This document shows, one piece after another, positions 11,089 to 21,548 of a stretch of DNA of 64,000 bases (positions are counted from its first letter, which is position 1; every line of letters begins with the position of its first letter). Below the pieces are notes generated by a model. The model did not search any database and was not told the DNA's origin. It saw only the letters and a list, made by a program, of their open reading frames with translations. The position numbers and the translations under genes were made by a program. The stretch covers positions 1 to 64,000 of the forward strand of contig JAAALK010000867.1 of NCBI GenBank assembly GCA_019279435.1, given 5' to 3'. The DNA is from Zizania palustris. Its lineage: Eukaryota > Streptophyta > Magnoliopsida > Poales > Poaceae.

Positions 11089-13422
11089 ATGACTTCTCCT
11101 GGCAAGGTCCCGTCCTTGGAAGCTTATGGCTATAATTATTGGAAGACTCGCATGTGAGCCTATCTCATGAGCCAAAGCTCGGACATCTGGGACATTTGGG
11201 TTCACGCTACGTTTGTCATATTGCCAGTTGCTGAGCGTGGTACTCCTGGTATCATCGCTCAGCATGTGAACAATAGCAAAGCTGTGAACATCTTGTTTTC
11301 TGGTTTAGGTCCCACTGAATTTGAGCGTGTGAGCCATCTCTCCACTGCGAGAGAGATCTGGGCTACCCTCCAGGCACACCATGAGGGGACAGCCCAGGTC
11401 AAGGCTCGGCTCTATCAGACCTACCGGCGTGAATATGAGAACTTCACACAAAAGCCGGGTGAATCTGTTGAAGCGTTGTTTGGTTGTTTTCAGTCGATCA
11501 TAAACAAGCTTCAGGACAACAAAGCTGAGGGTGTTTAGTTAGTCTCAGATCACGAACAGGCGCTCAAGGTTCTCCATACCTTGGACCCAAAGATCTGGGA
11601 GATCAAGGTATCCTCTATCATTGAGAGCACTTCTTATGATACCTTGACCATTTCTGATTTGTTTAGCAAGCTGAAGGCCACCGAGGTTGATACCCAGTTG
11701 AGATCAAATCTTACTGGCTCTGGATCAAAGTCTCTGGCCCTTGCTACACCTTCTGTTGATCCCTCTTCTGTGAGTTGTGTTGGGTTCTCTTTGATGTCTA
11801 TCACTGAGGACCAGCTTGAGTCGTTGGGAGATGATGATTTGTGTCTTTTTAACAACCGGGTTCGTCGTGTTTATGACAAAAGAATGTTCAAGAGACACGG
11901 CACAAAATCTGGGTGCTTTGAGTGTGGTGATCCAGGACACTTCATCACCGACTGCCCCAAGCGCAATGGACAAAAGAAGGGCACCGGTGGTGGCTTCCAC
12001 GACTCCGGCAAGCACGACAGCTCCTCCTTCAACAAGGGCAAGCCAAAGACCAGATTCTTCAAAAAGGCCCTGAAGGACTACCGCTGAGAGAACAAGAAGC
12101 GCGACAAGGCCTTCTTCGCTGAGATGGAGAAGAGCTACTCCAAGCGGTCCACGTCTTCTTGCTCTTCATCGAGCTCAAGTGATGAGGAGATCATCATCAG
12201 GAAGGGGAAGGACAAGGATGATCCAGCGGGCCTTTACTTCAGGGCCTTCGGGGACAGACCGAAGAGCCGCTCACATCAACGCCGAAGATCCCGCAAGAGC
12301 TTCTGCTCAATGGCTCTTGGGGATAAGGAAGAAAAGAGCTCCTCCGATGACTCCGACGACGACGACAACAAGGTATCATCCTATGAACACGAAATTGTTG
12401 ATTTACTTGAGAGCAATCGTCAGGAGTTAAAGTATCGGGAAAAACTTCTTACGGGGGCCAAGAAGAGGATAGATGAGTTAGAGAGTGAGCTTGCCGTAGC
12501 CAACGGCAGAATTGAGAGTCTATCTTCTTCCCCTTGCTTGGGTGATAGCAGTGAGTGCCCAAAGTGTGAAGTGCTTCTGTGTGACCTGTCGACTTTGAAG
12601 TCCAGGTACACAGGAAGGGTTGATGAGAGGGACGCTTTGGCCACTGAGCTTGAAAGTGCTCAGCAGGAGCTGAAAGATGCTCAAGCCACTGTCGTCGCAC
12701 CCTGTGCTGATTGCCCATCTCATCTAGCTGTCTTAGCTGAGCTGAAAGCCAAGGGCGATGTGCATTTGGGTGATTTGGAGAGAGTGAGAGCTGAGCTTGC
12801 GCAGACTAGGCTAGAGCTTGAGACACTGTCAGTTCCACCCACTGTCTGTGAGAACTGTCTGTCTCTTAGACTTGAGTTGATTAAGCTAAAAGCCGAGAAG
12901 TCTGTCCAGGTAGACAGCGAGTGTGAGACCTGCTTGTCTCAGGTGGAGGTACTAGCTTCCTTGAGAGAGGAGCTAGCTGATTCTCAGAATGAGAACTTTT
13001 ACCTTCGTTCTATCCTGAGTTGGATCAGTGCCAGAGAGCCACAGCTCGGCATGATGATCCAACAGTTCAAGAGGCAGGATGGGTTTGGGGTAGGATACAC
13101 CTACACCAAGGCTGACTTTGAGAGTGCCATTAGCCGGGCAGTGGAGTGGAGTAAAATGACTCCTGAGCAGAGATATCCCAAGACCCATTCCACTGAGTCT
13201 TCCCAGGCTTGTCAGCCCAAGGATGGAGTGATCCATGAACCACCCAAAGCTCCACCCAAGAAACCCATCTGGGTTCCAAAGCCCAAACTCCTCCACACTT
13301 CTCTAGACTCTCTTCCTGGACCCTCTCAGCCCAAGAAGACAACACCAGTCACCACTAAGCCCAAGAACCCTAAGCCTCAACCACATCCCAAGAAGCCCAC
13401 CTACCATTGTGAGTATTGTTAG
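11089..13422 (+). pseudogene. Sirevirus Gag of element C
   Basis: The start is the ATG at 11089 (MTSPGKVPSLEAYGYNYWK), 51 bp after the primer-binding site. The capsid domain includes FERVSHLSTAREIWATLQAH and LYQTYRREYENF. A first CCHC zinc knuckle (CFECGDPGHFITDC) lies at about 11918-11959. It is followed by a basic stretch, an Asp/Ser-rich acidic patch and a 432-codon clean frame (12124-13422) with long coiled coils and four CxxC motifs. The tail is proline/lysine-rich. Stops at 11155, 11536 and 12085 break it. The final amber at 13420-13422 sits inside what would be a second zinc knuckle. Gag packages element RNA; the long coiled-coil extension is typical of Sireviruses. Confidence 0.9.
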
Positions 13423-14165
13423 AGAGACGGGCATCTTGCGGAGTTTTGCTTAAGGAGGAAGCGGGTTGAGAGCGCAGAGAGAGCTCGTTGTGGTCAGGAG
13501 CAGTTCTACCAGTAGGGTGGTAGACTGTGTGTTCCGCGACACGGGTAGAGGCTGGAGGCCAGGCCGCGTCGTGTAGGTGGTGGTAGAGGAGACGGCTTTC
13601 TTGCCCGTGCTCCGGTTGGTGGTGTCCGTTCCAGCAGAGCTCCAGGCCGTTTTGGCTACAGTCCTGGACCTCGTGGCCGAGGCTTTAGGCAGAACCAAGG
13701 ACCGCGCTTTGAGCCGCGTTTTGGTCCGAACTCTCATGATGATTTCTGCTTTCCGTCTTTTGAGCAGATGGCTCGACACTGGTTTAGCTCTTTTGCTAAA
13801 CCTGGTGCCGGACCATTCGCTCCCACTTACAGCCACTGATTGTGCAGGATCAGGGACTGGAGGACGTTTGGATCATGGACTTAGGATGCTCTCGCCACAT
13901 GACGGGACATCGCAGATGGTTCTCCAGTCTCACTCCCCCAAGCTCCAAAGAGTACATCACCTTCGAGAACATTGGTCAAGGGAAAGTAAGTGGCATTGGC
14001 TCAATTCGCATTTCAGACCATTTTTCTTTGAAGAACGTTGCTTTAGTTGGAAACTTGAACTTCAATTTGATTTCTGTTTCGCAACTTCTTGAGGATGGTT
14101 TGGAGGTGCGTTTTAAGAAGGGCAATTCTTCTGTGTTTGATTTTAGAGGGTCTTTGATTTGCTAG
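13423..14165 (+). pseudogene. Gag-pol junction and aspartic protease of element C
   Basis: After the amber at 13420 the same frame continues with GHLAEFC, completing a CX2CX4HX4C knuckle. Then comes an Arg/Gly-rich stretch reached through frame changes, with FEQMARHWFSSFAKP near 13760. The protease begins near 13842, and its active-site region reads WIMDLGCSRHMTG, where the usual D-S-G triad has Leu in place of Ser. VSQLLEDGLEVRF follows. A stop at 14163-14165 separates it from the integrase. The protease would cut the Gag-Pol polyprotein; this copy is very likely inactive. Element J has a different change at the same triad (D-S-V). Confidence 0.8.
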
Positions 14166-15100
14166 ATCTTACCTTTCGGTAAAGTTTTTCGAATTGACTT
14201 CTCTAGTTATTTTGGCCCTTCTCGCTGTTTGATTGCTGGATCTTCTTCTGAGCTCTGGAAGTGGCATAGGAGGTTAGGTCATTTGAGTTTTGATCTGCTA
14301 GTCAGGTTAAGCTCTATGGACCTCATCCGAGGATTGCCCAAGCTTAAAATGGAGAAAGATCTAGTTTGTCATCCCTGTCGTCATGGGAAAATGGTTGCCG
14401 CTTCTCACTCACATGTGACTCAGGTGATGACTTCGTATCCGGGCGAGCTGTTACACATGGACACTGTCGGTCCAGCTCGGGTACGCCTAGTCGGTGGGAA
14501 GTGGTACGCACTTGTGATTGTTGATGACTTTTCTCGATTCTCGTGGGTTTTCTTCTTGGAGTCTAAGGATGAAACTTTTCATTTTGTTCATGAAACTTTT
14601 CAGCTTCTGTAGTGATCAGGGTCTTGACCATCAGTTTTCTACTCCTTACACTCCCCCACAGAACGACGTTGTGGAAAGAAAGAACCGCACGCTAGTAGAG
14701 ATGGCCAGGACGATGCTCGATGAGCACAGGACTCCTAGGCGCTTTTGGGCTAAAGCCATGAACACGGGTTGCTATCTGGCCAACCGCATTTTTCATAGAG
14801 CTTACCTAGGTAAGACCTCATACGAGTTGTGGTTTGGCAGACAGCCCAAGGTGAGCCACTTGCGAGCGTTTGGCTACAAGTGCTTTGTGCTCAAGAAGGG
14901 AGGGCATTTGGACAAGTTTGAGTCTCGTTGCTGGGACGGAGTTTTTCTTGGTTATGCATTGCATTCTCGAGGTTTTCGTGTTTGGAACCTCGAATCCCAG
15001 CAGCTTGTCGAGACTTGCGAGGTTTCTTTTGATGAGTCCTTGCCTTCTTTAACTCCTTCTTTTGAGCTTTCTGGTGATGGTGAGCTCGGAGAGTCCATTT
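14166..15100 (+). pseudogene. GAG-pre-integrase and integrase of element C, with internal deletion
   Basis: The zinc-binding H-H-C-C region is visible as HRRLGHLS and CHPCRHGKM. The catalytic core starts with the first Asp in LLHMDTVGPA and continues to DDFSRFSWVFF. About 80-85 bp present in element K (around 62370-62450) are then missing near 14595-14602. This removes the stretch around the second catalytic Asp (SDNG) and shifts the frame. The core resumes with QFSTPYTPPQN and the catalytic Glu in NDVVERKNRT. The tail reaches an acidic Ser/Pro-rich linker. Integrase would insert cDNA into the host genome. With one catalytic residue deleted this copy cannot be active. Confidence 0.9.
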
Positions 15101-15783
15101 TCGAGGAAGATGAGGATACTCTAGCTGCTGATGAGGGTGGGCCTTCTGCACCTCCTGCAGAGCCCACACCTTCTGAGACTTCGACTGAGGACGAGGGTGG
15201 ACCTCTGATCACTTCTTCCACTTCGATCGAGCCCCCTCAGTCGAGTCCAGAGGTGCCAGCTGCTGACTCCGGTGAGGTGACTTCAGATCACCAGGGATCC
15301 CGAGCAGTTCAGCGTGATCACCCCTCAGAGCTCATCATCGGTGATGTGTCTACAAGAACTTTGCGTTCATCTGTTGACTCTCTTGCTGTGTTTGCTGAAT
15401 CTGCATTTGTTGCATCTTTTGAGCCCAGAGACATTTCTCATGCTCTTTCTGACTCTAATTGGATTAATGCCATGCAAGAAGAGCTTGAAAATTTTGTCCG
15501 CAATCGGGTTTGAACACTGGTTGAACTGCCACCCGGATGCAACCCCATAGGCACCAAGTGGGTGTTCAAGAACAAGCAAGGTGAGGATGGGGTTGTGGTG
15601 CGCAACAAAGCTCGACTAGTTGCCCAGAGTTTTTGCCAGAAGGAGGGTATTGATTTTGAAGAAACCTTCGCCCCTGTTGCCCGTCTTGAGTCCATTCGCA
15701 TTCTCTTAGCTTTTGCTGCATCGAAGGGTTTTAAGCTTTTTCAAATGGACGTCGAGAGTGCTTTTCTGAACGGGTACATAGAG
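15101..15783 (+). pseudogene. Acidic linker and RT N-terminus of element C, truncated
   Basis: The sequence parallels element B at 6250-6920: the linker rich in E, P and S, then NWINAMQEELE and the first RT motifs. TGG becomes TGA at 15511-15513, just before TLVELPPG. The frame recovers as [20 protein letters not shown] and ends at [14 protein letters not shown]. At 15783/15784 it joins minus-strand element D. The catalytic YVDD part and RNase H are missing. Confidence 0.9.
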
Positions 15784-16217
15784 TTTGGCAATGAGACCAA
15801 ACACCGGCTTTTTCAATATAGAAAATTTCCCTCTCTTGACTTGGTCACCAGATGCTTGCTGAGCCAAATCATTAGCGATTGAATTGGCTTCTCTTGACAC
15901 GTGAGATATTTCGAAATCATCAAAAGTAGCAACTATGTCTAGGCATTTGTCCAAGTAGCTATTAAGCAAGCCATTAAAACATTGAGCATTCTTGGCTACT
16001 TGTACTACTAATAATGAATCACCGTATGCGTGAACATGCTTAGCGCCTATAGACTCTAGTAGTTCAAGACCTAGCAACAAAGCTTTGTATTCGGCTTGGT
16101 TATTAGTGGAAGAAAACTCTAGTCGGGCCGAGGTTTCAAAGCACATACCATTAGGTGATATGAGAACCACTCCAATACCCTGGCCATTCTTGCAAGCTGA
16201 ACCATCAAAATAGATGT
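15784..16217 (-). pseudogene. Archaeal-type RNase H of element D (truncated)
   Basis: On the minus strand it starts NIYFDGSACKNGQG near 16217, with the first catalytic Asp. It continues LEFSSTNNQAEYKALLLGLE with the conserved Glu, HVHAYGDSLLVVQ with the next Asp, and [12 protein letters not shown] with the last Asp. It ends about 25 residues later at the 15783/15784 junction. A stop separates it from the upstream RNase H. An extra RNase H after the retroviral-type one is the defining Tat feature. The domain itself is nearly complete. Confidence 0.85.
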
Positions 16218-17689
16218 TTCATGGCACTATCTCAACTAGAGAAATAGCATCACTCCAGCTAGCATCTATGTGATGATCAACTATAAAGTTGGCTACGACT
16301 TGGCCTTTCATCGCTCTTAGGGGCTCGTAGTCCAAATCGTACTCAATCAATGCGTAAGCCCACTTTCTGATTCTTCCACTTAGAATCGGTTTTTGTAACA
16401 TGTGCTTTATAACATCGGTCTGGCAAACGACAACACATGTAGTGGGGAGAAGATAATGGCGTAACTTGGTGCACACGTAATAAAGTGATAAACATAATTG
16501 CACCACAAACGCGTACCTGGTTTCGGCGTCCAGCAGGTGGTGGCTCAAGAATATGATGATATACTCCTTCCCCTCCACCTCCTACGTTAGCACGGCTCCA
16601 ATCACGCTATCTTCAGCGGCGATGTATAGCCGAAATGGAATCCCAGCCTTGGGTGCTCTCACCACGGGTGGTGATGACAAGCATTCCCTGATCTTCTCAA
16701 AAGCATTTTGCTGGCTTGCCCCCCAAGTGGACCCGGCTTCATTTTTTAGCCGGAGTATGGGGACAAAGGCATCAATCTTGCTGGACATGTTGGATATAAA
16801 GCGACACAAATAGTTCAACTTGCCTAGCAACTTTTGCACATCCTTCTTGCATGCCGGTCCTGCAACGTTTCTAATCTTCTCAAGTCTCTTAGGATCAATC
16901 TCTATACCTCTCTCATGAACCATGAAACCTAAGAACTTACCTGCCGACACGCCAAATGCACACTTGAGTGGGTTCATTTTCAACCCATACTGCCGCATCC
17001 TATCGAAAGCAACCTTCAAATTGGCTAAATGGTTTCCCATAGCATCCGATTTGACCACGACGTCATCAATGTAAACTTCTAACATGACTCCTAACAAGTC
17101 ATTAAAGATCAAGTTCATAGCGCGCTGATACGTGGCGCCGGCATTTTTCAACCCAATGGTCATGACCAGGGCATCGAAAGGAAGTCTTATAGACGTCCTC
17201 TTCGGCCATAAAGATTTGATTGTAACCGGCATTGCCATCAAGAAAACTTAGTACCTTCTGTCCTGAAGCATCGTTGATCAACATGTCGGCTATCGGCATT
17301 GGATACTCGTCTTTTGGAGTGGCTCTGTTCAGATCCCTGAAATCAATGCATACCCGTATCTTGCCACTCCCTTTCTTTTCTACAGGCACAATGTTAGCAA
17401 CCCATTCCGCGTACCTGCATGGCCTAAAAAATTCAGCCTTAAGTAGTCGTTCCACTTCCTCTTTAACTGGATCATAGATGGCCGAATTAAAGTGACGGAG
17501 AGGCTGTTTATAAGGCCTAAATCCGGGCTTGATGGGCAGCCGATGCTCCACAAGCTCGGCCGACGCAAATCCTTGCCCTAATTTTTCTACTTCGCTAAAG
17601 TCCTCGATGGCCTCGGCAATACCGTCTTTATTTGACCGATACTGCTCCACGCGAGACTTTAGCCAATCTAGATTATTCTTGCTAGACAT
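16218..17689 (-). pseudogene. Reverse transcriptase and RNase H of element D
   Basis: The minus-strand frame opens near 17689. RT motifs include YKQPLRHFN, KIRVCIDFRDLNRATPKDEY, VLSFLDGNAGYNQI, a frameshift near 17160-17200, then GLKNAGATYQRAMN and the catalytic VYIDDVVVKS. The connection shows LNYLCRFISNMS, then RNase H with FRLYIAAEDSVIGAVL, LSHHLLDAETRYAF and RHYLLPTTC. In-frame stops at about 16581 and 16218 and the frameshift disable it. G at 43090-44740 is a related but distinct Tat pol. Confidence 0.9.
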
Positions 17690-17710
17690 GACTACTAATA
17701 CAAAAATAGC

Positions 17711-19107
17711 CGTGCTACTCCAGCCGGCCTTACAGACACTGGTACAAACCGTCCTCCGAATACACTAAAAAAGTCATTATCCGAAAGATCTCTACCTGAT
17801 GGACACTCTACTTTGTTACGGACGGCGTCGACTGATACATCGGCCAATGCTACTTGGGCCGAAGTATCCGCGGGGATGACTTCTATCTCATCGTCGTCCC
17901 ACTGTATCAGGCACTAGTGTAGAGTAGAAGGGATGCAACAGTTTGCGTGAATCCAGTCGCGCCCGAGTAACACGCTATAGTTACCTTGTACGTCGACGAC
18001 GAAGAAGACTGTTGGCAAAGTCTTGTTGCCTACCGTCAACTCTATAGAGAGTACTCCCTTGGCCTCGGAGCTCTCGTCGTTGAAGCCGTTGAGCATCAAG
18101 TTAGTGTTCTTTAGGTCATCTTCGTCCCTGCCAAGTTTCTTCAACAATGAATAAGGCATTAGGTTAACAGTGGCGCCGCCGTCGATGAGCATCCGGGAAA
18201 TCGGCTTCCCATCGATGTGACCCCTGACATAGAGGGGTTTTAGATGGCGAGACGAGTCCTCGGGCTTCTCGAAGATGGCGTTGCATGGACCGAGGTTCAA
18301 CTGAGTGACCTCGGCCTCGTCCCGTGGTGGTGCAAACTCGGCGGGTAATGTGACGATGTTGATGTCCATCGGCTGAGGCGCGGGACCCTCAAAGATGGGT
18401 GAGTAATCGTCATCGAGCAAGTCGTCGTCGTCATCGCTCGGACTAGGAGCCAGGTTGGTTATCTCAACCGGCTTCTCCCTCCATAACTGTTTGGTAGATG
18501 GCCGAGGGCGGATTTCTTCGAAGATAGCATCGCGCTCGTCCTCAGCTACCTTCTCGTGTATCTCCTGTGCCCGCAGCCTTTGTAGGCGTCTCTTTTGTGA
18601 TTTGGACATGCCCGTAGGAGCCCAAGATGGCTGCGGCTTGGTGCATAGAGCTACTGTTCGACTCCTATTAATTCTGGCCAAAGTGTGCCCTTCGACCTCG
18701 GGCGCCCTGTGTTCGAAGGGGGCTTTGCTGCAAACCCCATCGAACGGATCGGGCTCGTTCGACCGATCGAACCAAGCTTCGGCGCGGAGCCTGGATGAAG
18801 CATGCATCTTACCTCTGTTGCCTTCGGTGACAAAGTCTTCGGGATTGGGACTTCCTGAGACCCAACTCTGATAGTTATGGCTTCGGACTCCCTGACTTCG
18901 GCCTTCGCGTGCTCGCACCCATCGACTTCGCTCTGTAGGGTCCAATTCGGAGGTACCACAGACAATCTGTGGATGATGCCCCCATCCGCTGCGTCTGTTT
19001 GCCCCTAACATCCATAATACTCCGAAGGAAACAGGGCATAGGGTTAGTCTGCGGATGGTACCTTGACCTGGATACGTACGGGGCCCACGGGGTCCCCGCC
19101 CAGCCAT
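17711..19107 (-). pseudogene. Gag C-terminus and aspartic protease of element D
   Basis: On the minus strand the basic motif SQKRRLQRLRAQE (about 18600) is the same as SQKRRLQRLRAEY in element E, which ties D and E to one family. An acidic patch DDDDDLLDDDY follows. The protease shows the active site RMLIDGGATVNLMPYSLL, with DGG in place of DTG/DSG as is common in this clade, and YSVLLGRDWIHANCCIPSTL. The upstream part (18700-19107) is in doubtful frame. A stop follows HANCCIPSTLH near 17914, after which about 65 more codons appear to belong to the same region. Confidence 0.8.
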
Positions 19108-21506
19108 ACGGCGGAGGCATCGGAGGCTCTAGTGGCCTCGGCCACTACGAGCCGAACCCGTCACCAAAGGGGGGTTCGGCCAAGTCGAAGGTGTCTCCGA
19201 CCACACCAGCGAAGGATCCTACCAAGCTGGAGGTATGTTCGGCCAGTGCGGGTCGAAGCCTCCCATCGGAGAAGTCCAGTGTGGTGCGGGGTTCGACCAT
19301 TGGGGGCTGAAGTTATTGTATAGGGGACCCGACCACTGGGGCTCAAATTGTTGTACGGGGGGTTTGCCCATTGTGGCTCAGAACCACCATGCGGAGCATC
19401 AGGCCATTGTGGTTCGAAGCCCTCGTGCGGAGGGTTCGCTGGCTTCGGACCGAAGCCACCCTTCGAAGGTCTTGGACCCTTCATCTGTTTTTGCTTAGCG
19501 TGCGGACCTGCTTCTTTGGCCCTCCTCTGATGCTTGTTTATCAACATGTTATATGTTACCTTTGGCCTCTGGCGAGCCTTAGCTGAAGGGGTATTGATGT
19601 TCTGTTTCCACACTCCTACCTCGGGATTCTTTGGTACGAGTGTGCGAGTGCGCGGTTCTCCCACAATTACCTCTTTCTCTTTAGAAGACTCGGCCTGTTC
19701 TGGCCGAATCAACACCGTCTTCTCGCCGAGGTCGATGGCGTTGACTGGAAAAGGATCTTTATCCAGCTTCATTTTTGGATCATGGTCTAACTTCAATCGT
19801 CCTTCTTCTATGACCGATTGTATCTGCCATCGAAAAAACAATGCAATCATTAGTATTATGAGAATGTGAATCATGGCACTTACAGTATGGATGCTTCTTT
19901 AACTCGTCGGCAGGTGGGATAACTTGACTCTTAGGTAACCTGAGAAGCTGACACTTTAAGAGGAAATCAAATATTTTATCACATTTAGTCACATCAAACG
20001 AGTACTTGACCTCATTCAGTCTATTCTTTGTGGGGGATGGTCGTAGTTCGGAGCAAGTGACAGGTTTGTTTTTAGTGTTTGTAACCCATTCGGCCGCGTA
20101 CATGTCGACCGAATCCTCCTCCTCTGATTCCTCCTAATCAAAGCGTTCCATGATGTGGATTTTGGCCCTAGCCTTGCTAAACGTCTTAATAAATTTTTTA
20201 TCTTTGGCTCGGCCTTCTTGGACCAGAACCTGCTGTAGAACTTTGCTAACTTCTAAAACGTTTTTGTTATCTAACCTTTCTTTAAGTTCGGACCGCAACC
20301 CATTAAAAGCTAATTGAGCCAAGTCCCTTTCTGAATTATTAAGACTAAAACATCGGTTTCTAGTATCCCTGACACGCTTGACATACTAAGAGGTGCTCTC
20401 ACTTGATTTTTTCTTAACTGATGTCAAATGTGAAAGCCTAAGTTATGTTTCACCCATGTAGAAATAATCATGAAATTTCCACTCTAAATCGTCCCACGTG
20501 TGGATGGAGTTCGGCGGGAGCGCCGAAAACCAAGTGAATGCTGTGCCGGATAGCGAGAGAGAAAATAGTCTAACCTTTAGGGCATCTATCCCACTAACCT
20601 CTCCACACTGTGCCAAAAATTGACTAACATGCTCTAGTGTGGTCCTGCTACCCTCGCCATCGAATTTAGTGAACTCAGGGATCCTATAGCCGCGGGGGTA
20701 GGGTACTGTATCAAGATGATCAGGGTATGGTTTGTGATAAACCCTAACCCGTCCCTTGGGCATGAAGCCGGCACACTCCCTAAACATTGCGCGGACTCGC
20801 TCATCTATATCATCTTGGTAGTTTGTTTGCATGTGCCTCTCATGTGGGGGCGTGACACGTGGTGGGATATCGGCGTGTCGGCCATGTTCTTCTTCCCTAC
20901 GCGCTATTTGTACAACGTGCTCAAGTCCGGATGCCTACGCGTGTGGTGCGGGTAGCGCGAGTATTCGCGCAGGTGTCGTGTGGTACGCAGTATTAGTTTG
21001 ACCATAGTTATAATGATTGGTCTCGTCCATAAGTGATGAGGCCGGAGACATGTTTGTCGGAGGTGCAGTAGCTATAGGAACCAGGGGTACGGCCTCAATG
21101 AAGCCGAACCTTCTAAGAGTTGCCTCTACTTGGGAGCTGATAGCCGAATCTAAACGGTTGGCTAGCGAAGCGCTAACGGCCTGATCTACTGACGCGGCTA
21201 TTTTTGCTCATTTTCTAAAGAAGATAAATGAGGCGATACCGATGTTACCTGGACCTGAGCGAGGTCGGGGGTGATGATGTCGTGCTTGACGAAGCCCGCG
21301 CGTGTCTTGATGTAGCCCCCAAGCATCGTGTCTTGGAGCGCCTTTAGCTTTGCCTCGATCTCTGCTCGGTTTTCTGTGGGGATATCTTCAAGTGTAGGTG
21401 ACATTATGTTGCGGTTGTCGATATCCGCACCTCCTATTGTGTCCATCGGCGGTGTAGACGTAGTAGTCGAAATAGATGTATCGGCGGCCGATGTAGACAT
21501 ACTCAT
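19108..21506 (-). pseudogene. Gag of element D
   Basis: On the minus strand the first plausible ATG is at 21506 (MSMSTSAADTSI), about 20 bp after the primer-binding-like site. The capsid core starts near 20780 with GRVRVYHKPYPDHLD and contains YRIPEFTKFDGEGSRTTLEH, LSGTAFTWFSALPPNSIHTW and LAQLAFNGLRSELKERLD. A zinc-knuckle-like CKCHDSHSHNTNDC follows near 19870. About 20380-20440 and 20100-20135 carry stops. At about 19230-19450 the coding sequence becomes a short repeat rich in PHGG and EPQW words. Element E has a collinear Gag at 35237-37744. Confidence 0.85.
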
Positions 21507-21524
21507 CGTGTTGGCGTAGCTTTT

Positions 21525-21540
21525 CCCTAGCGGAGTCACC
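21525..21540 (-). other. Primer-binding-like site of element D
   Basis: The minus strand reads GGTGACTCCGCTAGGG right after the LTR end and 4-8 bp of T-rich spacer. Element E has TGGCGACTCCGCTGGGGA at the same place, so D carries two changes. In some Tat/Ogre elements I recall this type pairs with an Arg-tRNA; I cannot confirm the tRNA here. Confidence 0.6.
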
Positions 21541-21548
21541 AAAAAGTG

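Larger units (their letters stand above)
9453..15783 (+). mobile_element. Element C: Ty1/copia Sirevirus, 5' LTR to RT, truncated
   Basis: The order is LTR, primer-binding site, gag, protease, integrase and the start of RT, the standard copia order. It stops inside RT, just after the motif AFLNGYI, at 15783, where minus-strand element D begins. No 3' LTR is present. Several nonsense codons and an integrase deletion make it non-functional. Confidence 0.92.
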
